DNA from: Episyrphus balteatus
Taxonomy: Eukaryota > Arthropoda > Insecta > Diptera > Syrphidae
Length of the DNA stretch: 64,000 nucleotides
Direction of reading: 5' to 3'
NCBI RefSeq assembly: GCF_945859705.1
Contig: NC_079134.1
Location: 123,008,620 to 123,072,619, forward strand
The notes beneath the pieces were generated by a model. The model had not been told where the DNA came from, searched no databases, and worked only from the letters and a program-made list of their open reading frames with translations. Of this stretch, positions 1 through 10,980 are shown in pieces (the stretch's first letter is position 1; the number at the start of each line of letters is the position of its first letter). Position numbers and translations under genes: made by a program.

Positions 1-43
1 CTAAACTAGTCATTACTATCTTATGTATTGTATTGTTTCACAG

Positions 44-252
44 ATATGAATATGACGACCATTATTTCCTCACGGATCCTCGTGAGTTCATCTACGAGTT
101 CTATCCTCTTCAAGAAGATTGGCAGCTCCTTAAGCGACCAATAACTCTAAGGGAATTCGAAAATCTACCATTTGTTCGATCACTCTTCTTCCGATACGGA
201 CTACACTTTGCCGATGAAGGTTATGGAGCAGTGGTATTCACTGATGATACAG
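44..252 (+). CDS. Hil: Hil exon (first in window)
   Basis: The acceptor is a pyrimidine-rich run ending CAG at 41-43. The first base completes a codon begun upstream, then YEYDDHYFLTDPREF follows. The exon ends GATGATACAG before GTGAGA at 253. It includes the motif RYGLHFADEGYGAVVFTDDTG split across the next intron. The ATG at 33 lies before the acceptor and is not a real start. Confidence 0.9.
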
Positions 253-3200
253 GTGAGAAAGAAAACCACAAAATACTTAAGTTTCCTTTGTGTAAGAAAA
301 AAAAAATACAACATTTCTTTAACAGGTGCTGCAACAGTCCGAATAGCAATGCCAGCCGATATGCAAAGTTGCCTGATTTTCCATTATAATCTGAAATTCT
401 ATGACAGCGAAGAGGATTCCTATGATGGTGTGTCATTGAAACGTTTTGTAATGCAGTCAGTGATTGGAAATATTGTTGCATTCCGAGTTCATGCGCCATG
501 CTCGGGTGCATTTCTTTTGGATATATTTGCCAATGCTGTAACACCGCAGGAGTATCTAACCGGTGAACCAATGAAGTTTAAATCAGTTTGCAAATTTAAA
601 GTGAGTTGTTTTTATTTTTTCAATGAAAAAAATGATATTGTTTGCACATTTTTTATTATTTTTGTTTTATTTTTTAAGATTTGCTGTGAGGAGTTACAGA
701 CCGTAATGGTTCCATTGCCAGATTGTGCCAGCGGTGAATGGGGTCCAACTAAAGCAACAAGACTTTTTGGATTGATTCCAATTACACATCAAGTAAGTTG
801 TTACGAGTATTCAGATGCAAAACAAATTTAAGTCAGACAATAATCGACTCTACTCTATATTGAATATGGTTTTAAAAAGAATGGATTTTATGAATGAAGG
901 GTGCTTCAACATTTTTTTTTATCTAATCTATCTAATTTTATTTGATGTAACTCGAACTACTTCGATAGAGAACTTAACAGTTTTTAACTCGACGTGAATC
1001 TCGACCTCAATCAGAAAGTCCAAGAAAACACCCAGGTTCACAACTTGCTGACTCGAACAACAAGCTGATAAAGGTCGTTTAGTGTTTTTCTCTATAAGTC
1101 GTGCGTCGCAGTTTGACCTAAATACATATGCCAATATGCCGACATGGCAACATCATGACTGGCAACAGGGCGACATAGCAACATGGCTACATAGCAACAT
1201 GGTGACATAGCAACATGGCGACATAGCAACATGGCGACATAGCAACATGGCGACATAGTGACATGGCGAAATAGCGACATTGCGATATGACAACTTGTCG
1301 CACATATCGCATATGTGGCACATGTTGCATTTATCGCAATGATCACACTTGTCGCAAATGTCGCACTTTTCGCACATGTTGCATTTATCGTACATACATG
1401 TCGCACTTGTCGCACATGTCGCTTATGAGTAATTCCATGTGAAAAGAATATACGAAAAATACTTATGTCATAAAATCTTTTTGTGTTATTTTTTACCGGT
1501 TCCTAAGCTCAAAATATGAACTTCTGTATATAAATAATCCCCCAAAAAAATTAGCAAGTGAGTAGAATGAATTAATTCCCTAAGTCACTCAATTTTTGAG
1601 AGTAAAAAAAAAACATGATCTTAAATTACTTTTTTGCATATTTCTTGCGACTTTATACATAATTGAATGAATGTTTTTTTGCATTTGTAGGGTGATATTT
1701 AGACCTTTCCAAACCCGTTATTAAAAATGAAATTAGTCCATTTTAAGCTGATCTATTACAAAAAAGGTGAAAAACACATTTTATTTTTTTTCTAAAAAAC
1801 CCATTTTTTTAATTTTTTTTTTCAAAACTGTTTTTGAAGTAAAATTTTATGATATTTTCAATGAAAATAGTTTCGTGATAATTTTTTCACTTTTAAGCTG
1901 TTTTTTTGCAATTTTTTATTTTGATGATTCAAATTTTTACATAAAACGATAATGAGGCTCGGCACGAGTACGATAACTTAGGCCACAAGAATGATAACGG
2001 TATTTTGTAGAGGAGTTCAATACAATTATTTTTTACTACGGGAGGGGGGAAAGGCAATTTTCTAAAATATGACGTAAAATACTAAAAAAATTATTAAAAA
2101 TCAACGGCAATACTTACAGTTATAATTGATATCTTTCTGAAAAGCCAGAATTGTACACTTAATTCTAGTTTTTAAATCAAATTATTTCAATTAATTTTTC
2201 TCGAAATAATCAACTTCAAAGTTAAAATTTGGGGGAAAAAGTTTTTAAAAAACACATTAAATACTATTTTTGCCAAGACTGTCATTTTAAATATGAAATT
2301 AATCAATAAAATTCTTATCAAATACTGAAAACCAGAAAATTGAAAAATAAAAACAATTATTTTTTATCAGATTATAATTTTTATGGCTGTTTTCGATATT
2401 TTTGCCACCATCAAAAAACATATCCAATATTCAATATTATAAGGCGCTGAATCAACAACATCATTAAAATATATGGATAGTTTTCAAAATAAAATTTCGT
2501 GGAACCAGAAGTACGATCTCGAGTTGGTCTGAGAAAATAATTTTTTTTATTTTTCAATTTTCTCAAAAACTAGGAAGCATTCAAACATATGGACTTCAGT
2601 ATTTGATAAGGAATCAATTGTGACACTTTATTTTATCAGCCATTTTTTGTATTGTAATCCACAATCTTGACAAAAATAGTATTTAATGTGTTTTTTTAAA
2701 CTTTTTTTTACAATTTTTTACTTTTAAATCGATTATTTCAAAAACAATTGATTGAAATAACTACACTTCAAAATTAGAATAAAATGTACAGTTTTAGCTT
2801 TTGAAAGAGGTATCATTCATAACTGTAAGTGTTGCCATTGTTTTTTAATATTTTTTTTATTATTTAAAGTCATTTTTTAGAAAATTGCCATTCCCGCCTA
2901 AACGGAGCCAGATAGACCACCTCTCCCATAGTAAAAAATGATCGTATTTAACTCCTCTACAAAATACCGTTATCAAATCTCGGCGCCCAAGATATAGTAC
3001 CCTCCCCCAATTTTCCTTCACTTGTTTTGGTACGATCTTTTTTAAAAATTATTTTACTTTTATCAATTTAAGAAGAATTGAGCAATATAAAAGCACTGTT
3101 TTTATAGTAAATTTGATGAGGAATACGATAAAAATAATTTTAACCGTTTTAAAAAAGATTAAAACATAGTTTTAAGGCTTTTTTCCCAGCATTTATCAGT

Positions 3201-6200
3201 AATTTCGACTTCTAACGCCTGGGAATCAGTCAAAAATATTTTTTTTTGAAAAAAGAAAAATTGAAGTACATAAGTAGATCTATTGAAACTCAATACTTTT
3301 TACTCAAACAGCTTTTTGATTAAAAAATTATTTAAGCTTTAAAAAAATTAAAAACTAAAAGAGCTTATTTTTTTTATAAAAGGGGTGCGCGCAACCCCTA
3401 AACATCGTCGAAAAATTCTGGAAAAATTAGGGTAGCATTATTTTGTGTCGAGAAAACAAGTTATCGGTAGAGCAAGTTAAAATAATGAAAAAATGATTTT
3501 TTTTTGGTCCACCCTAATATATATAGATATATTTCTAGACATTAAATCCAAATGTTAACAAAGCGGATGTTCTTCATGTACCAGGAGCATTAATTGGTGT
3601 AGGTAGCTTCACTTTAATTTCTATAACGCTTAAGCGGTATATAATAGAGTTCTCATCGAGAACAGTCTAGCAGAACTTGAAGAATTCAGGCATTTTTTTA
3701 AAATCCTCAATTATGTTGTACATATTCCCATTTTTTCTTTAATTTTGCTCACAAATGCTAGTTTCATTATTTTTTTTTATAAGAACATTAAGATTTATTA
3801 AATAAAACGTCTGATACAAACTACTCGGGCGGTTTTGAACATGTTCAAAAGTGCCCACCATACTTGTTCAAAACTGCCCCAACTGTGTCAACGACATAAA
3901 ATGTTGAATAAATATTTAACATTAATATATTCATTCAAAAATTCACCGTCAATTAGTTTAAAATTCATTAACCATTAAAAAAATTATATTGCGTTTTGAA
4001 ATCACGTACCAATTTTTTTTTAAACTCTTACAACTAAAAAACTGAAATAATGCAAAACCACTATAAAAATCACCTTCCACCTATAAATCTGAAAGTCAGC
4101 CGAGATAACCAGTGGCGGATCCAGGATTTTTTTCTGGGGGGGGGGGGGGGGCACAAGGGACGGATTGGCAAAATCAGCCAGAACAGTTAGAAATAAAGTG
4201 AAGTATCATACGACTGACTGACAAGCAGCGAATTTTTACGACGCACAGTGCGGTATTTTGGTCTAAAACCTGGCCAAAAATATTTTGGCACATTTCCCAC
4301 ATCAAATATGTAGGCACCAAATGACAAAAAAGTTATTTGGAAGGAAAAATATTTCATTTTCTTGTTACAGTAAAACCCACTTAAGTGCTTACCCACTTAC
4401 CTACCGATTAGACGGGAGAAAAAAAAAATATAAAAATCATAAAATGCACGTACAATCCTGTGCCATATTAAAGTAGTTTTCTATTCTTTTTTTTATTTTT
4501 TGAGAAATTAAGTTTTAAAGAAAAAATTTTGAAAAAAATGTGTACGTTTTTTAATTGATTTTGTATAAAATTTTGCAATATTATGGACATATTTATACCA
4601 TTATTTAATCATTATTTAATGACCTAGTAGTTTTTAGTCAAATACTAAACACTTCATTCTAATAAATATTAAAGTTCCGAAGAATAACAAAAAAACTGAA
4701 ACATACTTTTTCCCGGGAAACACAGTTTTTTTTTTTATTTGCATTAAAATTTGTTTATATCTCAAGAATATTGTGTTCAAACTGTCTTTTGAGCCAAATT
4801 AACCAAGTTATGAGTATTTTAATACTTCGCTTACGAACGTTTTAGTGCAGTTAAAAACTTCAAATCGTTCTCCCTAACTAACTAATGTTTTCAAAGCCGG
4901 TGCCCCTCCCATAACTTCAAAACTACTCCACCGATTCTTTTGAAATTTGGAATACTATTTTTTTTACATATTTTTAAAGGTATCCCTGGAGAAACTTTTT
5001 CAATAAAATAATATTTATAAAAATCTATAAGTTAGGGTCGCTTTTGAGGAGTTTTTTTTTAAGGGGTCTTTATTTTCGGGGTGCAAACTTGGGCAAACTT
5101 CTGAAATGCAAGTTTGTTCTACATATCCAGCAGTTAAATAATATACAAAAAATAGAGTTGCATATACAATAAAATTTTTTTTAGAATACCATTCATACCT
5201 TGATTGTCGATGTCCATATCAAAATTTTTCACCAAAATCACTTGAAAGTTAAAAAAAAAAACACTTAGAAAATTCACTTTAAATGGAAAAAAATTCGTGT
5301 TTACCCAACAAATAGTCGTTTATTTATTTGTGGGGTGGAGATTTTCATGGAAAAGCGATGCAACAAACAATAAAATTCGCATATCCAGTCAGAAATAGAC
5401 AAGAGTTTCACTCAAGTTCTTTTTGTCATTATTCATATATTTTAACAACTCGCCATGTCGCCTTGTCGCAATTTCGCCTTGTCGCCATGTCGCCATGTCG
5501 CCTTGTCGCCATGTCGCCTTGTCGCCATGTCGCCTTGTCGCCATGTCACCATGTTGCCTTGTCGCCATGTCGCCTTGTCGCCATGTCGCCTTGTCGGCAT
5601 GTCGCCTTGTCGCCATGTCGCCTTGTTGCCTTGTCGCCATGTCGCCTTGTCGCCATGTCACCTTGTCGCCTTGTCACCATGTCGCCTTGTCGCCATGTCG
5701 CCTTGTCGCCATGTCGCCTTGTCGCCTTGTCGCAATGTCGCCTTGTCGCAATGTCGCCTTGTCGCCATGTCGCCTTGTCGCCTTGTCGCCATGTCGCCTT
5801 GTCGCCATGTCGCCTTGTCGCCATGTCGCCTTGTCGCCATGTCACCATGTCGCCTTGTCGCCATGTCGCCTTGTCGCCATGTCGCCCTGTCGCCTTGTCG
5901 CTTTGTCGCCATGTCGCCTTGTCGCCATGTCGCCTTGTCGCCATGTCGCCTTGTCGCCATGTCGCCTTGTCGCCATGTCGCCATGTCGTCATGTCGCCTT
6001 CTCGCCATGTCGCCTTGTCACCTTGTCGCCATGTCGCCATGTCGCCATGTCGCCATGTCGCCATGTCGCCTTGTCGCCATGTCGCCTTGTCGCCATGTAG
6101 CCATGTCACCTTGTCGCCATGTCGCCTTGTCGCCATGTCGCCTTGTCGCCATGTCGCCATCAGAGAACCAAACGAGTCGAGTATTGTTTACGAACATCGA

Positions 6201-8016
6201 GTGCTTACTCGAAAAAAAAACGATCTCGAACAAACAGAATCAACACAACTCAAATATGTTCGAGCTTTCCTGTTTAGGAGTATGATGACTCGTAAGTAAT
6301 CCTACAATCTTTTTAACGGTTAAAGCAATTAATTTGCTGCCAGGGAACTTTTTATAGAACGTTTAAGTCCCTACAAGAAAACATCTTGCTAATTTGAAAA
6401 TATTGAATTTTCAGTGAATTAGAAAATTTTGAAATTGAAAATTGATTTTTTAATTTTTTTCTCGATTTAAATCGTGAATAACTTCTTTAGAACTCAATTT
6501 AGGGAAAATTACTATGAGACCTTTTTTGTAGAGAATTAAATTTCCTATAAGAATCTGTCGTGGTTTTATTTTTCTATTCACTTATTTGCTCATCACAAAA
6601 TTCCAAAGTGAAACAGTCAAATTGAAAAAAAACACTTCGATTTAAAAAGCTTAATTACTCGAATACGGCTCGTCTGACGAAAATTTTCAATTAGATCTTT
6701 TTTGTAGGAAATTTAATTTTATATAAGAAAAAATGAACAGAAATTTATTTTACTTTGATCGTCTAGCAGTTCTGTTGTAAAACATCATATCATGTATAAA
6801 AATAAAAAAACACCGATGATAGACCTCTTAAAATTTTTTTTAACGGCTCAAATTTTCACCAAATTTTTTTTTCATCATCCTGAACAAGATTTTCGAAGTA
6901 ACTTTCAAAAAAAAAAATATTTTTTTTTTTTGGCCCAGTCTTATATACAATTATTTTTTTTTTAGAATACCATTCATACCTTGGTTGTTGATGTCCATAG
7001 GTATTAAAATTTTTCACCAAAATCACTTTGAAGTAAAAAAAAAACACTTAGAAAATTGAAAAAAAAATTCGTGTTTAGTTATTCGTTTATTTATTTGTGA
7101 GGTGGTAAAGGGATGCAACAAACAATAAAATTCGCATTTCCAGCCAAAAATAGACAAGAGTTTCACTCAAGTACTTTCTGCAATTATTCATATAATTTAA
7201 CAACTCTATTAATTTGATTTGCTTAAAGTATGAACCAGTTCTGGGGGGGGGGGGGGCACGTGCCCCCGTGCCCCCCCCCCCCCCTGGATCCGCCGTTGGA
7301 GATAACGATGGAAAGTCATTGACATTTATGTATATCGTGTTGACGGGTTCAAATATCGAAATACTTCTAAAAAAGATTGATATACTAAAATTTTATATGC
7401 AGTGTTCAAATGTACCCCGTGTTCAAAACTGCCCCACTCTCCCCTAAACTTAACAACTTTATCATTAATTCCTCAATAAATTTTCGAAAATCATTCACAA
7501 CATGTCATGTTAAAAATATTTATTATAGGACCTAGCTATCTTTTGTTTTTCGGAAGAACACCTCAGCTCTTTTGTAATGAATTTTTGAATTACTTTAAAA
7601 AAAAAATTGTCCCTATTTAATTCTTGATGTTTTTATATCCACCTAGGAACCACTTATTTTTGCTGGACGGAGTTTGGAGTTACAATTCCGTATGTCTCGA
7701 CCATTGACTGATTTTATGGCAACTCTACACAAAAATGGAATCGAGGAAAAGAAATTATCTAAATATGTTGCACATACAAATACATCTGATGACATCGTTA
7801 CTTTTGTTATAACGTAATATAAACTTAATTTATTATATTATAAATCCAAATTAAAGCTTTAAATTCTATTTCAGATTCCCAGAAGAAGGTCAGTATGGTC
7901 TTGATATTTACACCAGAGAAGTTGGAGTCACAGTACAAAACAACAATTCACCTACTGAAAAACATCTGTTGACGCATTGCTGTAAATATTTGATAAACTC
8001 TTCCAAGAGAAAATAA
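44..8016 (+). CDS. Hil: Hillarin (KY/transglutaminase-like family), 3' end of gene, five exons
   Basis: Partial gene; the 5' part is outside the window. Exons are 44-252, 326-600, 679-792, 7647-7813 and 7875-8016 (stop TAA 8014-8016). All junctions have AG/GT and compatible phases, giving 301 codons. The protein reads YEYDDHYFLTDPREF..., then ATVRIAMPADMQSC, ICCEELQ...ATRLFGLIPITHQ, EPLIFAGRSLELQFR, and ends HCCKYLINSSKRK. I recognise this as the C-terminal region of Hillarin, the fly relative of vertebrate kyphoscoliosis peptidase (KY). The family has a transglutaminase-like core, lying upstream of this window, followed by C-terminal beta-rich repeats; fly Hillarin is linked to septins and cytokinesis. 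The third intron in view is about 6.85 kb and carries several transposons; the other introns are 62-78 bp. No frameshift or stop interrupts the exons. Identification is by memory of the family, not by a search. Confidence 0.9.
326..600 (+). CDS. Hil: Hil exon
   Basis: Acceptor AACAG at 321-325, donor GTGAGT at 601. The reading frame joins ACA G|GT GCT to give DDTGAATVRIAMPADMQSC, then FHYNLKFYDSEE and FANAVTPQEYLTGEPMKFK. The intron before it is 73 bp and the one after it 78 bp. Confidence 0.9.
679..792 (+). CDS. Hil: Hil exon
   Basis: Acceptor AAG at 676-678, donor GTAAGT at 793, phase 0 on both sides. It encodes 38 residues starting ICCEELQTVMVPLPD and ending KATRLFGLIPITHQ, the most recognisable Hillarin segment in the window. 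It precedes the 6.85-kb transposon-filled intron. Confidence 0.9.
1138..1425. repeat. Degenerate 8/16-bp tandem array (GACATAGC/AACATGGC)
   Basis: Runs of gcgacatagcaacatg repeat with about 16-bp period from 1138 to about 1290. They decay into diverged units such as TCGCACATGT up to about 1425. The 8-bp unit is the reverse complement of the unit in the array at 5451-6160, so the two arrays are related but oppositely oriented for the first part. The apparent protein frames (CDKCDHCDKC) are a by-product of the repeat. Confidence 0.85.
1981..2988. mobile_element. Imperfect 1-kb palindrome (old foldback element)
   Basis: GATAACGGTATTTTGTAGAG near 1993 is matched by its complement (CTCTACAAAATACCGTTATC) near 2955-2974. 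Further pairs follow inward: the cattaaatactatttttg block near 2255 against its complement near 2673-2690, and tatcaaatactga near 2318 against tcagtatttgataa near 2597. Arms are diverged, and the centre is near 2.45-2.5 kb. I could not fix a target-site duplication, and no transposase reading frame is present. Confidence 0.7.
4102..4109. repeat. Target-site duplication GAGATAAC (left)
   Basis: Exact 8-bp copy of the sequence at 7299-7306; it marks the left insertion boundary of the element 4110-7298. Confidence 0.85.
5161..5450 (+). repeat. Long direct repeat, copy 1
   Basis: From atatacaat and tagaataccattcatacctt through caacaaacaataaaattcgc to ttaacaactc, this block recurs at about 6941-7206 with scattered substitutions and small indels. 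Copy 1 ends exactly where the 8-bp array begins, so the array and its following 780 bp lie between the two copies. Confidence 0.8.
5451..6160. repeat. Minisatellite of 8-bp units (CGCCATGT / CGCCTTGT)
   Basis: About 89 head-to-tail 8-bp units, mostly alternating CGCCATGT and CGCCTTGT, with variants such as CACCATGT, CGCAATGT and CTCGCCAT. Because 8 is not a multiple of 3, each frame reads a 24-bp (8-residue) cycle such as SPCRHVAL. This keeps frames open on both strands for hundreds of codons without being a gene. The spacing lacks the repeat-spacer structure of a CRISPR array. Confidence 0.95.
6941..7206 (+). repeat. Long direct repeat, copy 2
   Basis: Second copy of the 5161-5450 block, ending in the same ttaacaactc but continuing into unique sequence rather than the array. 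It lies just inside the right end of the hAT-type element. Confidence 0.8.
7299..7306. repeat. Target-site duplication GAGATAAC (right)
   Basis: Exact 8-bp partner of 4102-4109; it marks the right insertion boundary. Confidence 0.85.
7647..7813 (+). CDS. Hil: Hil penultimate exon
   Basis: Acceptor CCTAG ends at 7646 and donor GTAATA starts at 7814. Starts EPLIFAGRSLELQFRMSRP in phase with the exon that ends at 792 and finishes DDIVTFVIT with the last Thr codon split by the intron. It resumes the Hillarin frame after a 6854-bp intron. Confidence 0.9.
7875..8016 (+). CDS. Hil: Hil last coding exon and stop
   Basis: Acceptor TTTCAG ends at 7874. The exon encodes FPEEGQYGLDIYTREVG through HCCKYLINSSKRK and stops at TAA 8014-8016. 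The intron before it is 61 bp. Confidence 0.9.
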
Positions 8017-8243
8017 AATATTTTTTAGTAGTTTTCCAAGTTTCTAACTGTTGACTTTTTTGTTTTTTTTTTATATGTGTAATAATTTTAATGTATTTAA
8101 CCTTAACAAATATTTATATATACATTCTAGTATGTAGAGTATTAATACATGATTTTTTTATATAAAATTAAATTTAAATGAAACTCTAGTTACTCTTAAC
8201 AAATTATACTGATGTTCAAATATTAAAAGAATAAGCTTTTATA

Positions 8244-8249
8244 AATAAA
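8244..8249 (+). terminator. Likely Hil poly(A) signal
   Basis: AATAAA lies about 230 bases after the Hil stop and is followed at once by an A-rich run. A second AATAAA overlaps the stop codon (8012-8017) but would leave no usable 3' UTR. If correct, Hil ends before the 8.4-11 kb palindrome. Confidence 0.5.
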
Positions 8250-8407
8250 ACAAAAAAAAAAAAAATAGATAACACAAATGAATTTATATAAATTGTAACA
8301 GTAAAATTCATTAAGAAGAAAGGTGAAATATTGAAAAATTGTAAGAGAAATGGTGCTTTTTTTTATTAAGTTTCGAAAACGAAAAATAGCAAACTAGTAA
8401 TAGTCTA

Positions 8408-10980
8408 AGAGCCGGCAGCATATTTTTGCAGTTTTGATATAACCGAAATTCGAGTGTGCACATATCTAGATATGCACCACAGTATATCAACGGAAAAAGT
8501 CTGGCAGTGATCTTTTTCAGCTTTCCCTTGCCAGACGCATCCAAAGTGCAGCAAAAAATCAATTTTTGGCGTTTTGGTATAACCGAATAAATGATACACC
8601 AAAAAATCATAAAAAAACCCCTGATTTCGAATCTGTGGGTACCGCAAGTTTCTTTTTCAGCTTTCCCCCCGCCAGACCGCTTTAAAGCATTTTTTAGTGC
8701 ATTTTTCTAATAAAAACCCTAATTACTTATTTTCTGTTAGGTATAACCGTATGATGGTAACAAATTAATATTCTATGTCTATTCCAGGTCTAGAAAATAT
8801 AATTTTTAGCCAGCTATTTTTCAGCCTTCCCTCTGCCAGACGCATCCAAAGTGCAGTCAAAAATCAACTTTTGGCGTTTTGCTAGGTATTACCCCAATAA
8901 ATGATACACCAAAAAATCATAAAAAATCCCCTGATTTCAAAAATGTGGGTACCAGAAGTTTTTTTTTAGCTTTCGCCCCGCCAGACCGCTTTGAAGCATT
9001 TTGAAATGCATTTTTTTTAATAAAAAACCTAATAGCTTATTTTCTGTTGGGTATAACCGTATGATGGTAACAAATTAAAATTCTATGTCTATTCCTGGTT
9101 TAGAAAATATAAGTTTAAGCCAGATATTTTTCAGCCTTCCCTCTGCCAGACGCCCTTAAAGGTTTCCCAAACAGGTTTTTCCATAGAAAAAACACCTAGT
9201 TTCTGTTTTTTTCTTATAAAATTTAAATAATATTTTTTTGTTTAGAGTAACCATATGATGGCCAAATATTAACTTTCTCTGCCTTTTCCTGAAAATGTAA
9301 GTTTAAGCCAGTTTTGTTTCAGCCTACCCACTGCCAGACGCCCTAAAAGGTATCTCAATAGTACGGGAAAGTTAGATTTTGCTATATGGGGCATGGGGGT
9401 CTGGGAAAAAATCCGAAATGCATTTTGACTTCAGGGCTCAAAAGGCATAAAGACACGAGTCGTAAACCAAATTTTGTTCAATGGCACCAAGAGTCATTTG
9501 GCCGCCATTTTTTTTTAATACAAATTTTAGTTTTTCACATAACTCGCGTATTTTTGAACCTACAGAAAAAACAATGTATGACAAACTTGAAATAATTTAA
9601 TTTTCTACAATATATGTTAAATAACATTTTTCGATTATCCCTTTGGTTTAAAAGTTAAGTTGTTTTTTTTTTAAACGTCAAAAAGTGATTTTCTTATTTT
9701 TGTCATATCTCTTTTACTTGAGCGTTTTTTAAAAAATTTGTTCGTAGTAAAAGTTGTAGATCTTTTAATTACCTTCATTTGTTACAATATTGGTTTTACG
9801 ATTTGACAGACCGTTTTCGATCTGTAGGCAAAAAACTTCAAAAAATTGCAATTTTTTGTATAGGGACAAACAAAATGGTTCTTGGTGCGGTTGTACAAAA
9901 TGTGGTTTTAGACTCTTTCGATCCCTGGGCTTATGCTCTTTTAATCCCTGAAGTCAAAATGCATTTCGGATTTTTTCCCAGACCCCCATGCCCCATATAG
10001 CAAAATCTAACTTTCCCGTACTATTGAGATACCTTTTAGGGCGTCTGGCAGTGGGTAGGCTGAAACAAAACTGGCTTAAACTTACATTTTCTAAATCAGG
10101 AAAAGGCAGAGAAAGTTAATATTTGGCCATCATATGGTTACGCTAAACAAAAAAATATTATTTCAATTTTATAAGAAAAAAACAGAAACTAGGTGTTTTT
10201 TCTATGGAAAAACCTGTTTGGGAAACCTTTAAGGGCGTCTGGCAGAGGGAAGGCTGAAAAATATCTGGCTTAAACTTATATTTTCTAAACCAGGAATAGA
10301 CATAGAATTTTAATTTGTTACCATCATACGGTTATACCCAACAGAAAATAAGCTATTAGGTTTTTTATTAAATAAAATGCATTTCAAAATGCTTCAAAGC
10401 GGTCTGGCGGGGCGAAAGCTAAAAAAAAACTTCTGGTACCCACATTTTTGAAATCAGGGGATTTTTTATGATTTTTTGGTGTATCATTTATTGGGGTAAT
10501 ACCTAGCAAAACGCCAAAAGTTGATTTTTGACTGCACTTTGGATGCGTCTGAGAGAGGGAAGGCTGAAAAATAGCTGGCTAAAAATTATATTTTCTAGAC
10601 CTGGAATAGACATAGAATATTAATTTGTTACCATCATACGGTTATACCTAACAGAAAATAAGTAATTAGGGTTTTTATTAGAAAAATGCACTAAAAAATG
10701 CTTTAAAGCGGTCTGGCGGGGGGAAAGCTGAAAAAGAAACTTGCGGTACCCACAGATTCGAAATCAGGGGTTTTTTTATGATTTTTTGGTGTATCATTTA
10801 TTCGGTTATACCAAAACGCCAAAAATTGATTTTTTGCTGCACTTTGGATACGTCTGGCAAGGGAAAGCTGAAAAAGATCACTGCCAGACTTTTTCCGTTG
10901 ATATACTGTGGTGCATATCTAGATATGTGCACACTCGAATTTCGGTTATATCAAAACTGCCAAAATATGCTGCCGGCTCT
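8408..10980. mobile_element. 2.6-kb foldback element (long inverted repeats)
   Basis: AGAGCCGGCAG at 8408 faces CTGCCGGCTCT ending at 10980. The two arms pair almost base for base for over 1 kb: the cacatatctagatatgcacc block near 8459 against its complement near 10911, and gttagattttgctatatggg near 9370 against its complement near 9992. Similarity fades toward a spacer of about 9490-9895. Each arm has internal repeats with a recurring CTTTCCCTCTGCCAGACGC-like motif. Flanks TAGTCTA and CGGTCTA match at 5 of 7 positions, a possible decayed duplication. No transposase is visible. It lies between the Hil end and the candidate gene at 11.7 kb. Confidence 0.85.
8640..9150. repeat. Internal tandem repeat of about 300 bp in the left arm
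   Basis: The block starting gtgggtacc near 8636 recurs near 8946, both followed by a CTTTC...CCAGACCGCTTT segment, gtataaccgtatgatggtaa and a CTCTGCCAGACGC segment. A third, shorter trace occurs near 9250-9350. The right arm mirrors this order. Confidence 0.7.

Larger units (their letters stand above)
4110..7298. mobile_element. Nonautonomous hAT-type element with exact 8-bp TSD
   Basis: The left end is CAGTGGCGGATCCAGG at 4110 followed by a G-run. The right end is a C-run then CCTGGATCCGCCGTTG ending at 7298. The outer 16 bases match with two mismatches. The 8-mer GAGATAAC flanks both ends (4102-4109 and 7299-7306). An 8-bp duplication with CAG-type ends is the hAT signature. The 3.19-kb interior has no transposase frame; it holds AT-rich DNA, a 260-bp direct repeat and an 8-bp-unit minisatellite. 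It is inserted in the Hil intron. Confidence 0.85.
793..7646 (+). other. Hil 6.85-kb intron, filled with repeats
   Basis: Non-coding. It holds a degenerate 8-bp-unit array (1138-1425), an imperfect 1-kb palindrome (about 1981-2988), AT-rich DNA, and a 3.2-kb hAT-type element with a nested minisatellite (4110-7298). Long reading frames in this stretch come from the tandem arrays and are not genes. Confidence 0.85.

Noticed and set aside
33..389. 118-codon frame starting at ATG 33
   Set aside because: The ATG precedes the splice acceptor at 41-43 and the frame runs through a donor at 253; the real product is the spliced Hil exon set.
5451..6160. CRISPR-like regular repeats
   Set aside because: Units are contiguous 8-mers with no spacers, in a eukaryotic intron.
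5328..6299. Reading frames up to 323 codons on both strands
   Set aside because: They are the 8-bp tandem array read in different frames, giving a repetitive SPCRHVAL-type sequence; no domain and no coding context.
8405..8647. Minus-strand frame MRYPQIRNQGFFYDFLVYHL and its near-identical plus-strand twin at 10741-11007
   Set aside because: The two are mirror copies within the arms of the palindrome; no family features, so they follow from the inverted repeat.
9386..10000. Frames in the palindrome centre (for example MGHGGLGKNPKC)
   Set aside because: They match the mirrored arm sequence and lack any transposase motif.
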